Assembly: GCF_011761185.1 (NCBI RefSeq)
Contig: NZ_JAAOYM010000001.1
Location: forward strand, 4,526,001-4,590,000
Origin: Saccharomonospora amisosensis
GTDB lineage: Bacteria; Actinomycetota; Actinomycetes; Mycobacteriales; Pseudonocardiaceae
DNA length: 64,000 nt
Direction: 5' to 3'
Below are positions 38,337 through 47,969 of this stretch, in pieces. Under the pieces are notes generated by a model, which did not search any database, was not told where the DNA came from, and saw only the letters and a program-made list of their open reading frames with translations. Position 1 is the stretch's first letter, and every line of letters starts with the position of its first letter. The position numbers and the translations under genes are program-made.

Positions 38337-38623
38337 GGGACCGATTCTTTCAAAGGCGCCACGGCCCCGCGTCTCCGCATGCGGCGACAGCCCACCGAAG
38401 CCAGGATTGCGGCGTTCGAGCGATGTGAGACTGATACCGATCACGTACCGTAGCACTCACGGTCCCTCGTTGGTCTGCTCGTGACCGCACGGTTGCCTCC
38501 ATCCAGTGAAATGTGGCGATACGCACTCGGTCGGTACACGCGGACCAGGTCCAGCCCTGGAACAATGAAGACGAAGTACACATGTGCCGTGCATTCACGG
38601 CGCCGATTGGCCAAGATGTTGGC

Positions 38624-41530
38624 GTGGCACTACCGACCCAGCTGAACGCAACCGAGCAGGACACTCTGGTCAAGCAGATCGGCCTCTCCTTGCTCAGGGC
38701 AGCCCCGCGCGATTGGCGCAGGATAACTGCCGAGTACAGAGCTGTGGGGAGGTACCACGAGCTGACCGGTGAGGTACTCACGGCCGATGGCGCCACCCAG
38801 GAGTGGGTGGCGACGCACGACATCGCCACGCTGTTCGGCCGGTTGCGCGCCGGGATGTACCGCGAAGGCCGCGGCACCTGGTTCAACGCCCGTTACCAAC
38901 TGGACCATCCGTCGAGCTACAACCTCGAATACGACCGCGACGAACCCAGATGGGACCTGGCGCCGCCGCCCCAGGCCTACGCCGACGAGCTGCGCATGTT
39001 CCCGCGCAGTGAGGAGAACGTTCCGGACTGGCTGATGCGCAGGATGGCGGGTCTGAGTCCGGAGCGCCCAGGTCCACGGTTTCGAATGGCCCGCATCTTC
39101 GACGGTGCCGGTACCGGCGGCCACCCTGTGATCAACCGTCCGGAACTCGATGTCGAGGAGCAGGACCGCCTGCTCGACTACCTCGACGGGGCGCCCGTGG
39201 TAGTGCCGGGACGTGGCTACGACATCGATCGGCTGGCGGCCACGCCCGAGAGCACCGTCCCGATCGCCTTCCACAGCGATGGGACGTGGATCTGGCCCGC
39301 CGCAGTGAACTACTACCTTCGGGAGTACGGCGTCGCGCCCGAACCCGACCTCGTGCAGCACATCAGGGCGAACGGCTTCACGATCCCGGACGTGCCGGAG
39401 CCGGTGCGGCAGGCCGCGGCGACTCACATCTCGCGCGGTGTGCAGCCACAGCAGCAGCGCCCGGCTCCACCGCCCCCGCCGGAACCTGTGCCCTCTGCGG
39501 AGGAGCAGCGGCGAGCCGAGCAAGTTCCTTCTCGGTTCGACGAGCACCGACCAGCCGAGCAGGACGCCGACCGTACCCGCATCGCCGCACCACCGCGGTT
39601 CGAGAACCAGCCCCAGTTCGACGACCAACCCCAGTTCGACGACCAACCCCAGTTCGACGACCAACCCCAGTTCGACGACCAACCCCAGTTCGAGGGCCAA
39701 CCCCAGTTCGAGGGCCAGCGCCGGTTCGGGGACCAGCCTCACTTCGACGACCAGCAACCATTCGAGGACCGACCCCGCGTCGACGACCAACCGTCGTCAG
39801 AAGAGACCCAGTTCGCCGACCAGGCATCATTCGATGAGCCGGAACGGGACGAGCCCACCGACGACCCCTACGCCGAAGACCACGCGCAGGTGGAGCAGGC
39901 CACGACGTTCACGCCACTGGCCGCGCTCGACAACGGACCTCCCACAACGATCACTCCGCCGCAGCCTGCCGCGGCCCACCATGCCAGGCAGGAGCCGCCG
40001 CTGAGCGATGCCGAGCGCACTGAAGTGCCCGGCTCCGAACAGCGCACCGACGAGCAACCGCTGCTACGCCACGACGGCAGGACTCACGAAGCCCTGCCCA
40101 GCTACGAGACACACGCGACGGCGCACGAGACGCAGACCGGGCACGAGTCCATCCCGCATCAGGGCGCGGGAGTGAACCACGACGTGCTCGGTGGCCAACC
40201 TCCCCTGCCACATCGCGATCACGCCGCGAACCACGTGGCCGGGCCCGGCCACGACGGCAGGGCCCACCAAGACATCCCAGCAGCTCACGAAGTGCCGCCA
40301 GAGCAGGCGGATCGCCCAATTCCGGACGCACTGCCGCGGCGGGGGAACACAGCGGGCGAGGAATCCATACCCGGCCGTGAGGCCGTACCTGACCACGAGG
40401 GTGCGCAGGTTCACGCCGCCGCCCCCGGCAGGCAGGCGGTGCCTGCCGGGGAGCCGATGGCCACCCACGATGGTTCGGTGCCTGCCGAGCCCGATGAGGG
40501 GCCGTCGACCCAGTACACCGCGCCGCCTCCGATGCTGGACGAACCCGTACTGGACGAGCTGCTGGACAAGCTCGAAGACCTCGGCATTCCCGAGACCGCC
40601 TACCGCCTCGGCGAACCCGCGGAACGCGGGTGGGCCATCGAGCAGGTGGCGGACGGCTGGCGGGTCGGCTGGTACGACAGGGGGCTGAAGAGCCCGGCCG
40701 TGTTCGGAGACGTCGAAGACGCCGCCGCCTTCATGCTCGGCAAGCTGCTGCTGGTGCCCGACGGTGTGGAGGAGGCGCCTCAGCAGCGGCCCGCATCGCA
40801 CCTCCAGCAGGCACCACCGCCGACGGCGCAACAGGTCCCGACGCCTCAACAGCCCCAGCCGCCCGAAGACGGGCGCGCCCCCACACCACCTTCGCCACCG
40901 CCTCCATCACCACCGTCACCACCGCCTTCGCGGCCGGTGACAGCAACGCTTTCCCCGGAGGTCGCGACCGGCGCACGGCCACCTGCACGACCCAGGGACC
41001 AGAGCCCAGTGGACCCGCGACCACCCGCACCACAGCCACCGCCCAGGGAAGAGACCGTGGTAACCCCGGCCGCCCGCAGGCAACCGGCGACGCCCGCGAC
41101 ACCCGCGCCGAGGTCCCCTGAAACACCCTCGCCAGCCCAGCGAAACGGGCGCGTCGGCTCCGATGGTGGGGGGCAACAGTGGCCGATCCAGCCGCTTCCA
41201 GGCGAGCCGCCGCTGACTCTCTTCCGCGGGAAAGAGATGCGTGAGCTGCCGGTCGGCAGCGAGCTGGACAGGTTCGGCGGTCCCAGTGGCAACCTGACCT
41301 ACGCCGCCGGCACACCGTTCGAGGAGCGTTCCCTGGTGCCGGAATGGGTCAACCGGCCGTACCACGTGTACCGGGTGCAGCGACCGATGGAAGCACTCGC
41401 GGGCGTGGCTATCCCGTGGTTCAACCAGCCCGGCGGCGGTGCCGCTTACGTGTTGCCTGCCTCCATCGAGGAACTGTTGGCGGAGGGTGACCTCATCGAA
41501 CTCGAACCGGGCGAGCCGCCGATCGACTAG
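38624..41530 (+). CDS. Large TNT-domain (NAD glycohydrolase toxin) protein
   Basis: 968 aa. The C-terminal 115 residues form a TNT domain (DUF4237), named after the NAD(P)-degrading toxin of M. tuberculosis CpnT: ELDRFGG with R883, GTPFEERSL, YHVYRV, and WFNQPGGGAAY with Q935. Residues 1-150 and 150-275 are two folded domains; the first (FNARYQLDHPSSYNLEYDRDEPRW) recalls YezG-type immunity proteins. Then come a PQFDDQ repeat (about 330-383), a long acidic/Pro-rich linker, and a small domain (644-710, GWAIEQVADGWRVGWYDRG). No signal peptide or membrane helix, and no separate immunity gene next to it. The GTG at 38624 was chosen because upstream codons in frame have low third-position GC. Confidence 0.82.
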   Translation: MALPTQLNATEQDTLVKQIGLSLLRAAPRDWRRITAEYRAVGRYHELTGEVLTADGATQEWVATHDIATLFGRLRAGMYREGRGTWFNARYQLDHPSSYNLEYDRDEPRWDLAPPPQAYADELRMFPRSEENVPDWLMRRMAGLSPERPGPRFRMARIFDGAGTGGHPVINRPELDVEEQDRLLDYLDGAPVVVPGRGYDIDRLAATPESTVPIAFHSDGTWIWPAAVNYYLREYGVAPEPDLVQHIRANGFTIPDVPEPVRQAAATHISRGVQPQQQRPAPPPPPEPVPSAEEQRRAEQVPSRFDEHRPAEQDADRTRIAAPPRFENQPQFDDQPQFDDQPQFDDQPQFDDQPQFEGQPQFEGQRRFGDQPHFDDQQPFEDRPRVDDQPSSEETQFADQASFDEPERDEPTDDPYAEDHAQVEQATTFTPLAALDNGPPTTITPPQPAAAHHARQEPPLSDAERTEVPGSEQRTDEQPLLRHDGRTHEALPSYETHATAHETQTGHESIPHQGAGVNHDVLGGQPPLPHRDHAANHVAGPGHDGRAHQDIPAAHEVPPEQADRPIPDALPRRGNTAGEESIPGREAVPDHEGAQVHAAAPGRQAVPAGEPMATHDGSVPAEPDEGPSTQYTAPPPMLDEPVLDELLDKLEDLGIPETAYRLGEPAERGWAIEQVADGWRVGWYDRGLKSPAVFGDVEDAAAFMLGKLLLVPDGVEEAPQQRPASHLQQAPPPTAQQVPTPQQPQPPEDGRAPTPPSPPPPSPPSPPPSRPVTATLSPEVATGARPPARPRDQSPVDPRPPAPQPPPREETVVTPAARRQPATPATPAPRSPETPSPAQRNGRVGSDGGGQQWPIQPLPGEPPLTLFRGKEMRELPVGSELDRFGGPSGNLTYAAGTPFEERSLVPEWVNRPYHVYRVQRPMEALAGVAIPWFNQPGGGAAYVLPASIEELLAEGDLIELEPGEPPID
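39611..39772 (+). repeat. 18-bp tandem repeat array in the TNT-protein gene
   Basis: Nine 18-bp units; the first four (from 39611) are identical CCCCAGTTCGACGACCAA, then increasingly diverged. They encode PQFDDQ, PQFEGQ and related hexapeptides, forming an acidic disordered spacer. Exact copies at one end suggest recent expansion. Confidence 0.9.
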
Positions 41531-41548
41531 GTGAGGTGGCCCCCGGAC

Positions 41549-41569
41549 GTGCCTGACCGGGACAGGCAC
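41549..41569. terminator. Short hairpin between convergent TNT and dnaE2 genes
   Basis: GTGCCTG / CAGGCAC with a 7-base loop, 19 bases after the TNT-protein stop. Modest stability; the rest of the 185-bp gap shows no other feature. Confidence 0.45.
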
Positions 41570-41715
41570 CTTCCGCGATGAGATGCCGGCCGTCCGTCCG
41601 TTGAGAGACCCGTCTGAAGTGGTGCCACGGCCGCTGCTCGCGGTGCGGCTCCACGAGCAGTGGCAGCGGGCCGTCGCGCGGACGCCCGGGTTGACGAGCA
41701 GAAGCGCACCCGCGC

Positions 41716-44700
41716 TCACCGGAAGTCCCTCGACTTGGAAGGGACTCGCATGGGCAAGTGCTGCAACCGGTCAGCGAGCAGGCTCACGACCCCGTCGGCT
41801 CGTTCAACAACGCCGCGCACCAGTAGCGCCGGGCTGGAACGGGCCACCCGGTGGTAACGCTGCCACAGCCCAGCCGTGCACACGACATTGACCATTCCGG
41901 TCTCGTCCTCGATGTTGAGGAAGGTGATCCCACCGGCGGTTCCTGGGCGCTGGCGATGGGTCACCGCACCGCCGATGAGAACCCTCCTGCCGTCCTCGAT
42001 TTCTTGCAGCCGTTCAGCGGTGACCACACCGAGCCGATCGAGTCGGTCGCGGATGAACTCGGTGGGAAAACTGTCCGGCGACAGGCCTGTTGCCCATACA
42101 TCGGCGCTCGCGTGCTCGAGTTCGTCCATACCCGGCAACGGCGGCGCCTGTGTTCCCGGCATGCTGTCGGGGAGCTTCTCCGGTCGTTCCTGCGCCACCG
42201 CACCTGCCGCCCAGAGTGCTTTGCGACGGTCCGTCTCGAAACATCCGAAGGCTCCCGCCGTGGCGAGCGCCTCAACCTGTGGTGTGCTTAGCCGAACCCG
42301 TCTCGCCACGTCTGCCATGTCCTCGAACGAACCGCCACGTTCGCGTTCAGCGACGAGCTTCTCAGCGAGCGGTTCGCCGATCGTGCGTACCGCCCCCAAT
42401 CCGATGCGGACAGCCAGTTCCCGCCCGGTTGTCCCGACCGGCTCGAGAGTCGCGTGCGACAAGCTGGCATTCACATCAGGGCCGCGAACCGTGACCCCAT
42501 GCCTGCGGGCATCCGCCACCAGTGACTGCGGCGAGTAGAATCCCATAGGCTGCGCACGAAGCAGCCCAGCGCAGAATGCCTCCGGGTGGTAGCGCTTGAA
42601 GAACGCGCTCGCGAACACCAAATAGGCGAAGCTCAACGCGTGACTCTCCGGAAAACCGAAGTTGGAGAACGCCTTCATCTTCTGGAAGATGCGCTCCGCC
42701 ATGCTCTCATCCACCCCGTTGCGCGCGGCGCCGTCATAGAACCGCCTGCGCAACCGTTCCATCTTTCTGCCTGATCGCTTAGCTCCCATGGCGTGGCGAA
42801 GCTCGTCCGCCTCGGCAGCGGTGAAGTTGGCGACATCGATGGCGATCTGCATCATCTGTTCCTGAAACAGCGGCACCCCCAGCGTCTTGCCCAACGCGTT
42901 CTCCAACAGCGGATGGTCGTGCTGCCACTCCTCCTTTCCGGTGTAGCGGCGGATATAAGGGTGCACCGAACCGCCCTGGATAGGTCCGGGACGGATCAGC
43001 GCGACCTCGATGGCGAGGTCGTAGAACTTTCGCGGCGCCAGCCGGGGCAAGGTGGCCAGCTGCGCCCGACTCTCCACCTGGAACACGCCTATCGCGTCGG
43101 CACGCCGAAGCATCGCGTAGACCTCGTCGTCGTCGAGGTCGAGCTTGCTCAGATCGATCTCGACACCCTTGTGCTGGCGCACGAGATCGACCATGTAGTG
43201 CAGTGCGGAAAGCATGCCGAGGCCGAGTAGATCGAACTTGACCAACCCCACAGAAGCGCAGTCGTCCTTCTCCCATTGCAGGACACTGCGGCCTGGCATC
43301 CGAGCCCACTCGATCGGGCAGATCTCGCTCACCGGCCGATCGCAGATGACCATGCCGCCGGAGTGGATACCGAGATGGCGAGGAAAGTCCTCCATCGCGG
43401 CTGCCAGCGCCAACACCGAATCCGGGATGTCGTGGTCGTTGCCTTCCTGGGTGTACCGCAGCGGCCCCCACCGATCGATCTGCTTGCTCCATGCGTCCTG
43501 TTGCCCGGGTGAGTGCCCGAGCGCGCGAGCAGCGTCCCGCACCGCCGACCGCGCGCGATAGGTGATCACGTTGGCCACCTGAGCCGTACGCAACCTCCCG
43601 TGCTTGGCATAGACATACTGGATGACCTTCTCGCGTTGGTCCGATTCAATGTCGAGGTCGATGTCGGGGTAGCCGTCCCTGTCAGGAGCCAGGAAACGTT
43701 CGAAGAGCAGCCGCCACCGCACGGGGTCGACCTTGGTGATGCCGAGCGCGTAACAAACCGCCGAGTTGGCCGCTGACCCTCTGCCCTGGCAGAGGATCTC
43801 GTTGTCACGGCAGAACGCTACGATGTCCCACACGATCAGGAAGTAGCCGGGAAACCCGAGCCGCTCGATGATGTCGAGTTCGTGGTCGAGCTGCCGGTAG
43901 GCAGCCGGGTTCTGTTTCGGTTCTCCGTACTTCTCTTTGGCACCCCGATAGGTCTCCTGACGGAGCAAGCTGACTTCGTCGTGCCCTTCCGGCACTTCGA
44001 ACGGAGGCAGCCGGGGTGCCACCAGATGCAGTTCGAACGCGCACTCGGTGCCCAACAGCGCGGCTCGCTGAACCGCGCCGGGGTACCGGGCGAGCCTTTC
44101 GGTCATCTCCACGCCGGAACGCAGGTGCGCCGTGCCTGCCGCGGCAAGCCAGCCCTCCATCTCGTCCAAGCCCCTCCGCGCCCTTACCGCCGCGAGCGCC
44201 TGCGCCAGATACGCGCGCTGCGGCCTGGCGTAGTGGACCACGTTGGTGGCCACCGTCGGCAACCCGAACTCGGCGGCGAGCGCGGCCAGGATGTCGTTGT
44301 GGTGACTGTCGAGCGGGTTGCCGTGGTCGAAAAGCTCGACGTAGACATCGTCCTCGCCGAACCTGGCGACGAGTTCGCGCAGCCGTTCGGCCGCGCCCGC
44401 CGGGCCACGCTCGGCCAATGCCTTTCGAACCGATCCCTTACGGCAACCGGTGAGCACGGCGCACTTGCCGGCCACCTCGTCCACGACCGCGTCGAGGTCG
44501 TAGACGGGTCGGCCCTTCTCCGCCCGCTGTCGTGGCGACAGTTCCTGGTCATGCCCGTGCAATTGCCCTGCTGTGATCGCGCGACACAAGCTGGAGTACC
44601 CGTCCTGTCCTTTGGCGAGCAACAGCAGGTGCTCGCCTTCGGGGTCGGGCATCCCGTTCTGTGGCCCGGAAAGTCCCAGGCTCAGTTCCGTTCCGAACAC

Positions 44701-45072
44701 GGTTCTGATGCCGACGTCACGAGCGGCCTCCGCGAACCGAGCCACCCCGTACATGCCGTCATGGTCGGTAATCGCGATTGCGTCCAGCTCCAGCCGAGCC
44801 GCTTCCTCCACCAGTTCCTCCGGATGGCTAGCGCCGTCCAGGAAGCTGAAGTTGGAGTGACAGTGCAGTTCGGCGTAGGGAACGCGGCTCGCCGCGCCCG
44901 TGTCGTCATCCCCGCGCAACGAGGCAAGGTCCACTGGCGGGACGTAGCCGAGCCGCCTTCGGCTCCAAGCCGGACTGTCGTTGCCGTCCCCCAACCGGTC
45001 CGGCGGTTCGACCCGCCCTGACAACGCGCGTTCGAGATCCCGCCATGGAACCTGCGGGTTGTTCCAACCCAT
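41716..45072 (-). CDS. dnaE2: Error-prone DNA polymerase III alpha-type subunit
   Basis: 1118 aa C-family polymerase of the SOS mutasome. N-terminal PHP domain (YAELHCHSNFSFLDGASHPEE), polymerase core with catalytic acidic motif (GYPDIDLDIESDQRE) and SAANSAVCYALGIT, helix-hairpin-helix, and C-terminal OB domain. It replicates past lesions together with ImuB and ImuA'. The start at 45072 (MGWNNPQVPW) is the family start; the in-frame extension to 45369 would overlap imuB. Confidence 0.95.
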   Translation of the reverse strand: MGWNNPQVPWRDLERALSGRVEPPDRLGDGNDSPAWSRRRLGYVPPVDLASLRGDDDTGAASRVPYAELHCHSNFSFLDGASHPEELVEEAARLELDAIAITDHDGMYGVARFAEAARDVGIRTVFGTELSLGLSGPQNGMPDPEGEHLLLLAKGQDGYSSLCRAITAGQLHGHDQELSPRQRAEKGRPVYDLDAVVDEVAGKCAVLTGCRKGSVRKALAERGPAGAAERLRELVARFGEDDVYVELFDHGNPLDSHHNDILAALAAEFGLPTVATNVVHYARPQRAYLAQALAAVRARRGLDEMEGWLAAAGTAHLRSGVEMTERLARYPGAVQRAALLGTECAFELHLVAPRLPPFEVPEGHDEVSLLRQETYRGAKEKYGEPKQNPAAYRQLDHELDIIERLGFPGYFLIVWDIVAFCRDNEILCQGRGSAANSAVCYALGITKVDPVRWRLLFERFLAPDRDGYPDIDLDIESDQREKVIQYVYAKHGRLRTAQVANVITYRARSAVRDAARALGHSPGQQDAWSKQIDRWGPLRYTQEGNDHDIPDSVLALAAAMEDFPRHLGIHSGGMVICDRPVSEICPIEWARMPGRSVLQWEKDDCASVGLVKFDLLGLGMLSALHYMVDLVRQHKGVEIDLSKLDLDDDEVYAMLRRADAIGVFQVESRAQLATLPRLAPRKFYDLAIEVALIRPGPIQGGSVHPYIRRYTGKEEWQHDHPLLENALGKTLGVPLFQEQMMQIAIDVANFTAAEADELRHAMGAKRSGRKMERLRRRFYDGAARNGVDESMAERIFQKMKAFSNFGFPESHALSFAYLVFASAFFKRYHPEAFCAGLLRAQPMGFYSPQSLVADARRHGVTVRGPDVNASLSHATLEPVGTTGRELAVRIGLGAVRTIGEPLAEKLVAERERGGSFEDMADVARRVRLSTPQVEALATAGAFGCFETDRRKALWAAGAVAQERPEKLPDSMPGTQAPPLPGMDELEHASADVWATGLSPDSFPTEFIRDRLDRLGVVTAERLQEIEDGRRVLIGGAVTHRQRPGTAGGITFLNIEDETGMVNVVCTAGLWQRYHRVARSSPALLVRGVVERADGVVSLLADRLQHLPMRVPSKSRDFR

Positions 45073-45238
45073 GGCGGTTATCCGTGATTCTCCGGTGAGG
45101 TCCGCGGCAACGGGATCACCGGGCACACCTGTTGCGCCGACAGTTCCGTGGAGTTCACCCACGGGTCTGTTCCCCACGTCGGGGACCGGTGCTCTGCCGG
45201 GGACCACTCGGATCCACCGAAGTGGTATTCGTCGTTCA

Positions 45239-46921
45239 CTAGTCGTACCTCCCCTCGACCGTCCACTCGGGACGAGAACCGTGCTGCCACAACAGCAGTA
45301 GCGCGACGGCCGGATCTTCCACAGCTTCGCCCTCGAGCAATACCTGCAGTCGGGCCTGTGTGCCCGCATCGTGCGACACCCACCAACGCGTCAGCACTGG
45401 CCACGGCCCCGCCCAATCGATAACCCTGCGAGGGCTTCCACCCTCGACAGCGACCTTCCACGGGGCCGCCGTGATCTGGTAGCGCCCTGTGCCGCTCACC
45501 GCCTCCCCATTCCAATCGGTCACGGTGACCGGGATCGGGTTCTCGAAGACAGTCGCCGGTGACGGCGCGGGCAACCGGCCGGGCCACGGGGCATCGTGGC
45601 CGTTGGTGGGGGCACGTCGATCGCCCCACGGAACTAGCCGCACGCGCTCAGCGGGTCCCCGTCCACCGTCGAACACCGCTGTGAAGACCCCGCTTGGCCC
45701 CAGCAGTCCTTGCACATGAACAAGTGCCCTGGCGGCGCGCTCCGACTCCGGCGTGTGCTCCCCACCGCTGTCGCTCCCACGCCACAGCCCCAGTTGCAGC
45801 GATTTTCCCTCGACGGTCTCCTCGGGTGTCAGGCGGAGCATGGACACTCCCGCCGTGGGCCGCTCCCCCGCTGCGGTGCGAAGCCAGCCTTCGAACTGCC
45901 AGCGCACCCGATCAGCAATGCCTTCCGGGGTGAGAGGTTCCGCGCAACGCCACACTCTGTGCAGTTCCTCGCCTCGCTCGGTGACGGCGTAGATGCCGAG
46001 TCTGGTACAGGCGAGGCCCCTGGCGGCCAGCCCCGCGTGGAACTGGGCGGACAGTGTCTTCGCCATGAACGCGGCGGTGTCCACCCGGTCCAAAGCAGGC
46101 TCGAACTCACGGGTGACGGCCAGTTCGGGGGGTGGCTTACGTCGATTCGGAGGCCGTTCATCCCCGCCACCTGCCAGCCGATGGGCAAGCAGTCCCACGC
46201 TTCCGAAACGGGAGACCACATCACGCTGGGGTAGCGCCGCGAACGACCCGAGCGTGCCAAGGCCGAGGCGACGCAACAGGTCCACGAGCTCGGCCCTGTT
46301 CGAGTCCGGCTGGTCGAGTTCGGTGATACTCAGCGGGTCGAGGAACTCCGCGCTCTTTCCCCGTGCAACGATCGCCGACCTGTGCGCGGCCAGCGTCGCG
46401 GCGAACAACCCGTCGGCGATACCGATCTGGCATTCCACGCCCACACTGCCGGACACGTGGTCAACCAGCAGTTCAGCGAAGCTTCGCTCCCCTCCGAAAT
46501 AGCCCGCCGCTCCGTCGACCGGCACCGCCACCAGACCCGGGCGCACGACATCGACACCGACGACCAGTTCCTCCACCGCCGCCGCGACCGGCTCGAAAAA
46601 CCGCGCGTCCCGGTCGGGATCGTCGGGGAACACCTCGATCTCGGGGCAACGCGACTGTGCTTCCCTTCGTCGCATACCCCTTCGGACACCGGCCGACCTC
46701 GCCGTCGCCGAACACGCCACCACCCGGTTGGCGACGAACACAGCAGCGGGCAGGTGTGCGGGCAGACCTGCGGCCGCTCCGGCCGCCACCACTGGCCAGT
46801 CCGGGCACCACAGGACCAGCATGCGGTTCACCGGGAAGGTCCGCTTCGCTTCGTCCAGTGGAAGCACAGCTCCTCGCGACTTCGCCACATTGCTGTCGAG
46901 CCGACGCGGCAGTGTGCTCAT
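45239..46921 (-). CDS. imuB: ImuB, inactive Y-family polymerase-like mutasome hub
   Basis: 560 aa. It follows the Y-family polymerase fold from about residue 34 (MLVLWCPDWPVVAA) through the GLGTLGSFAALPQRDV helix-hairpin-helix (about 215-232) to a long C-terminal region. In mycobacteria ImuB has lost the catalytic acids and links DnaE2 to the sliding clamp and ImuA'. The start at 46921 overlaps the imuA' stop (ATGA). A 166-bp gap separates it from dnaE2. Confidence 0.9.
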   Translation of the reverse strand: MSTLPRRLDSNVAKSRGAVLPLDEAKRTFPVNRMLVLWCPDWPVVAAGAAAGLPAHLPAAVFVANRVVACSATARSAGVRRGMRRREAQSRCPEIEVFPDDPDRDARFFEPVAAAVEELVVGVDVVRPGLVAVPVDGAAGYFGGERSFAELLVDHVSGSVGVECQIGIADGLFAATLAAHRSAIVARGKSAEFLDPLSITELDQPDSNRAELVDLLRRLGLGTLGSFAALPQRDVVSRFGSVGLLAHRLAGGGDERPPNRRKPPPELAVTREFEPALDRVDTAAFMAKTLSAQFHAGLAARGLACTRLGIYAVTERGEELHRVWRCAEPLTPEGIADRVRWQFEGWLRTAAGERPTAGVSMLRLTPEETVEGKSLQLGLWRGSDSGGEHTPESERAARALVHVQGLLGPSGVFTAVFDGGRGPAERVRLVPWGDRRAPTNGHDAPWPGRLPAPSPATVFENPIPVTVTDWNGEAVSGTGRYQITAAPWKVAVEGGSPRRVIDWAGPWPVLTRWWVSHDAGTQARLQVLLEGEAVEDPAVALLLLWQHGSRPEWTVEGRYD

Positions 46922-47682
46922 CCCGCCTTCACCACCCCGGCAGGCGCAACACCTTCCGTGTGGCCAACCCGACGCACCACGCCTCCTGGTCCAGGTAGCA
47001 GCAAGGCTGTCCGGGAGGGGCGGGTAACGGCTCCCCTGCCGACCACATCCACCAGCACTTCACGTTCTCGCAGGTAGCCGTGGCCGTGGTCGAGCCCGGT
47101 CCACCGTGAAGACAGGCACCGCAACTCCACTTCCGCACCGGGCCAGGGCCCGAACGACAGCAACACCGCGCCCCGATGTCTGGCGCGAGCGGAAAGTCTT
47201 CTGGCTTCCTGGGTACGTTCGGGGGAAGCGGTCGCGACCAGATCAAGTCCGTCGAGCAACGCCGCGGTCACGGGTGCGAAGTCCGCGCCTGGCCTCGGCA
47301 CCAGCGCGAGTCTGTTCACCTCAACGCCGAGTTCGCTGGCGGCGGCAAGCCCGAGCCGAGGAATGCCTACCACCGCCGCCCAATGACCACCCGTTGTGGC
47401 CTCTGCCAATAAGGCAAGTAGCAAAGAAATGGATCCCCGCACGGCGACCGTGCTGCCCCGACGCAACCCGCGACGAGGCAACAAGTCCGCGAGAGCGGGC
47501 AGCACCGGCAGCACCTGTCCGGTAACTTGCGCGCGATCAGCGGCGCGCGCCACCACACTCGCGGTACTCACTCCGGGAAGGGCGGCCAATCGTGCGACAG
47601 TATTCCTCGACTCCGTCCGCGATTCGGTCGTCGACTCACCCGCTGCCGCGGCGGAGACCTCTGCTAGGCCCGGCCCTGACAT
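46918..47682 (-). CDS. imuA': ImuA', RecA-like mutasome accessory protein
   Basis: 254 aa. A diverged RecA/SulA-like fold: LLPRRGLRRGSTVAVRG...SLLLALLAEATTGGHWAAVVG takes the place of the ATP-binding core, but the Walker A lysine motif GxGKS/T is absent. First gene of imuA'-imuB-dnaE2, required with them for damage-induced mutagenesis in mycobacteria. A perfect LexA box lies 86 bases upstream. Confidence 0.87.
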   Translation of the reverse strand: MSGPGLAEVSAAAAGESTTESRTESRNTVARLAALPGVSTASVVARAADRAQVTGQVLPVLPALADLLPRRGLRRGSTVAVRGSISLLLALLAEATTGGHWAAVVGIPRLGLAAASELGVEVNRLALVPRPGADFAPVTAALLDGLDLVATASPERTQEARRLSARARHRGAVLLSFGPWPGAEVELRCLSSRWTGLDHGHGYLREREVLVDVVGRGAVTRPSRTALLLPGPGGVVRRVGHTEGVAPAGVVKAG

Positions 47683-47768
47683 GAACTACCTCCCCTCACA
47701 GACGGCCGGAGTACGCTCACGTCAAAGGGCGCAAACGCTCCGAAGGCGCCGCGGGGAAGACGGCGGAT

Positions 47769-47784
47769 TCGAACATTTGTTCGA
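47769..47784 (-). promoter_or_regulatory. LexA (SOS) box of the imuA'-imuB-dnaE2 cluster
   Basis: TCGAACATTTGTTCGA, a perfect palindrome with the actinobacterial LexA consensus TCGAAC-N4-GTTCGA. It lies 86 bp before imuA', so the three mutasome genes should be induced by DNA damage. Confidence 0.9.
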
Positions 47785-47909
47785 TATACCCAGTGAACAC
47801 TGGGGCCATGCCTGTGTCAAGAACCCGCCAGGGTGGCCTCCGCGTTGCTTCCGTCGTGTCTCCGTCGGCACGTAGCGGCCGAAGCACCTACCAAGCCGAC
47901 GCCGCGAGA

Positions 47910-47946
47910 TTCGTGCTCACCTGCCTAGGAAGCAGGTGAGCACGAA
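47910..47946. terminator. Terminator of the epoxide hydrolase gene
   Basis: Perfect 15-bp stem TTCGTGCTCACCTGC / GCAGGTGAGCACGAA with a 7-base loop, 23 bases after the hydrolase stop. It also insulates the imuA' promoter from leftward readthrough. Confidence 0.85.
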
Positions 47947-47969
47947 ACCGCGGAGCGATACCGCCGTGG

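Noticed and set aside
38513-38623. N-terminal extension of the TNT protein
   Set aside because: Codons here have low third-position GC and no coding character compared with the downstream gene; the GTG at 38624 fits better.
39611-39772. CRISPR-like regular repeats
   Set aside because: Repeats are 18 bp, contiguous without spacers, and in frame within a coding sequence.
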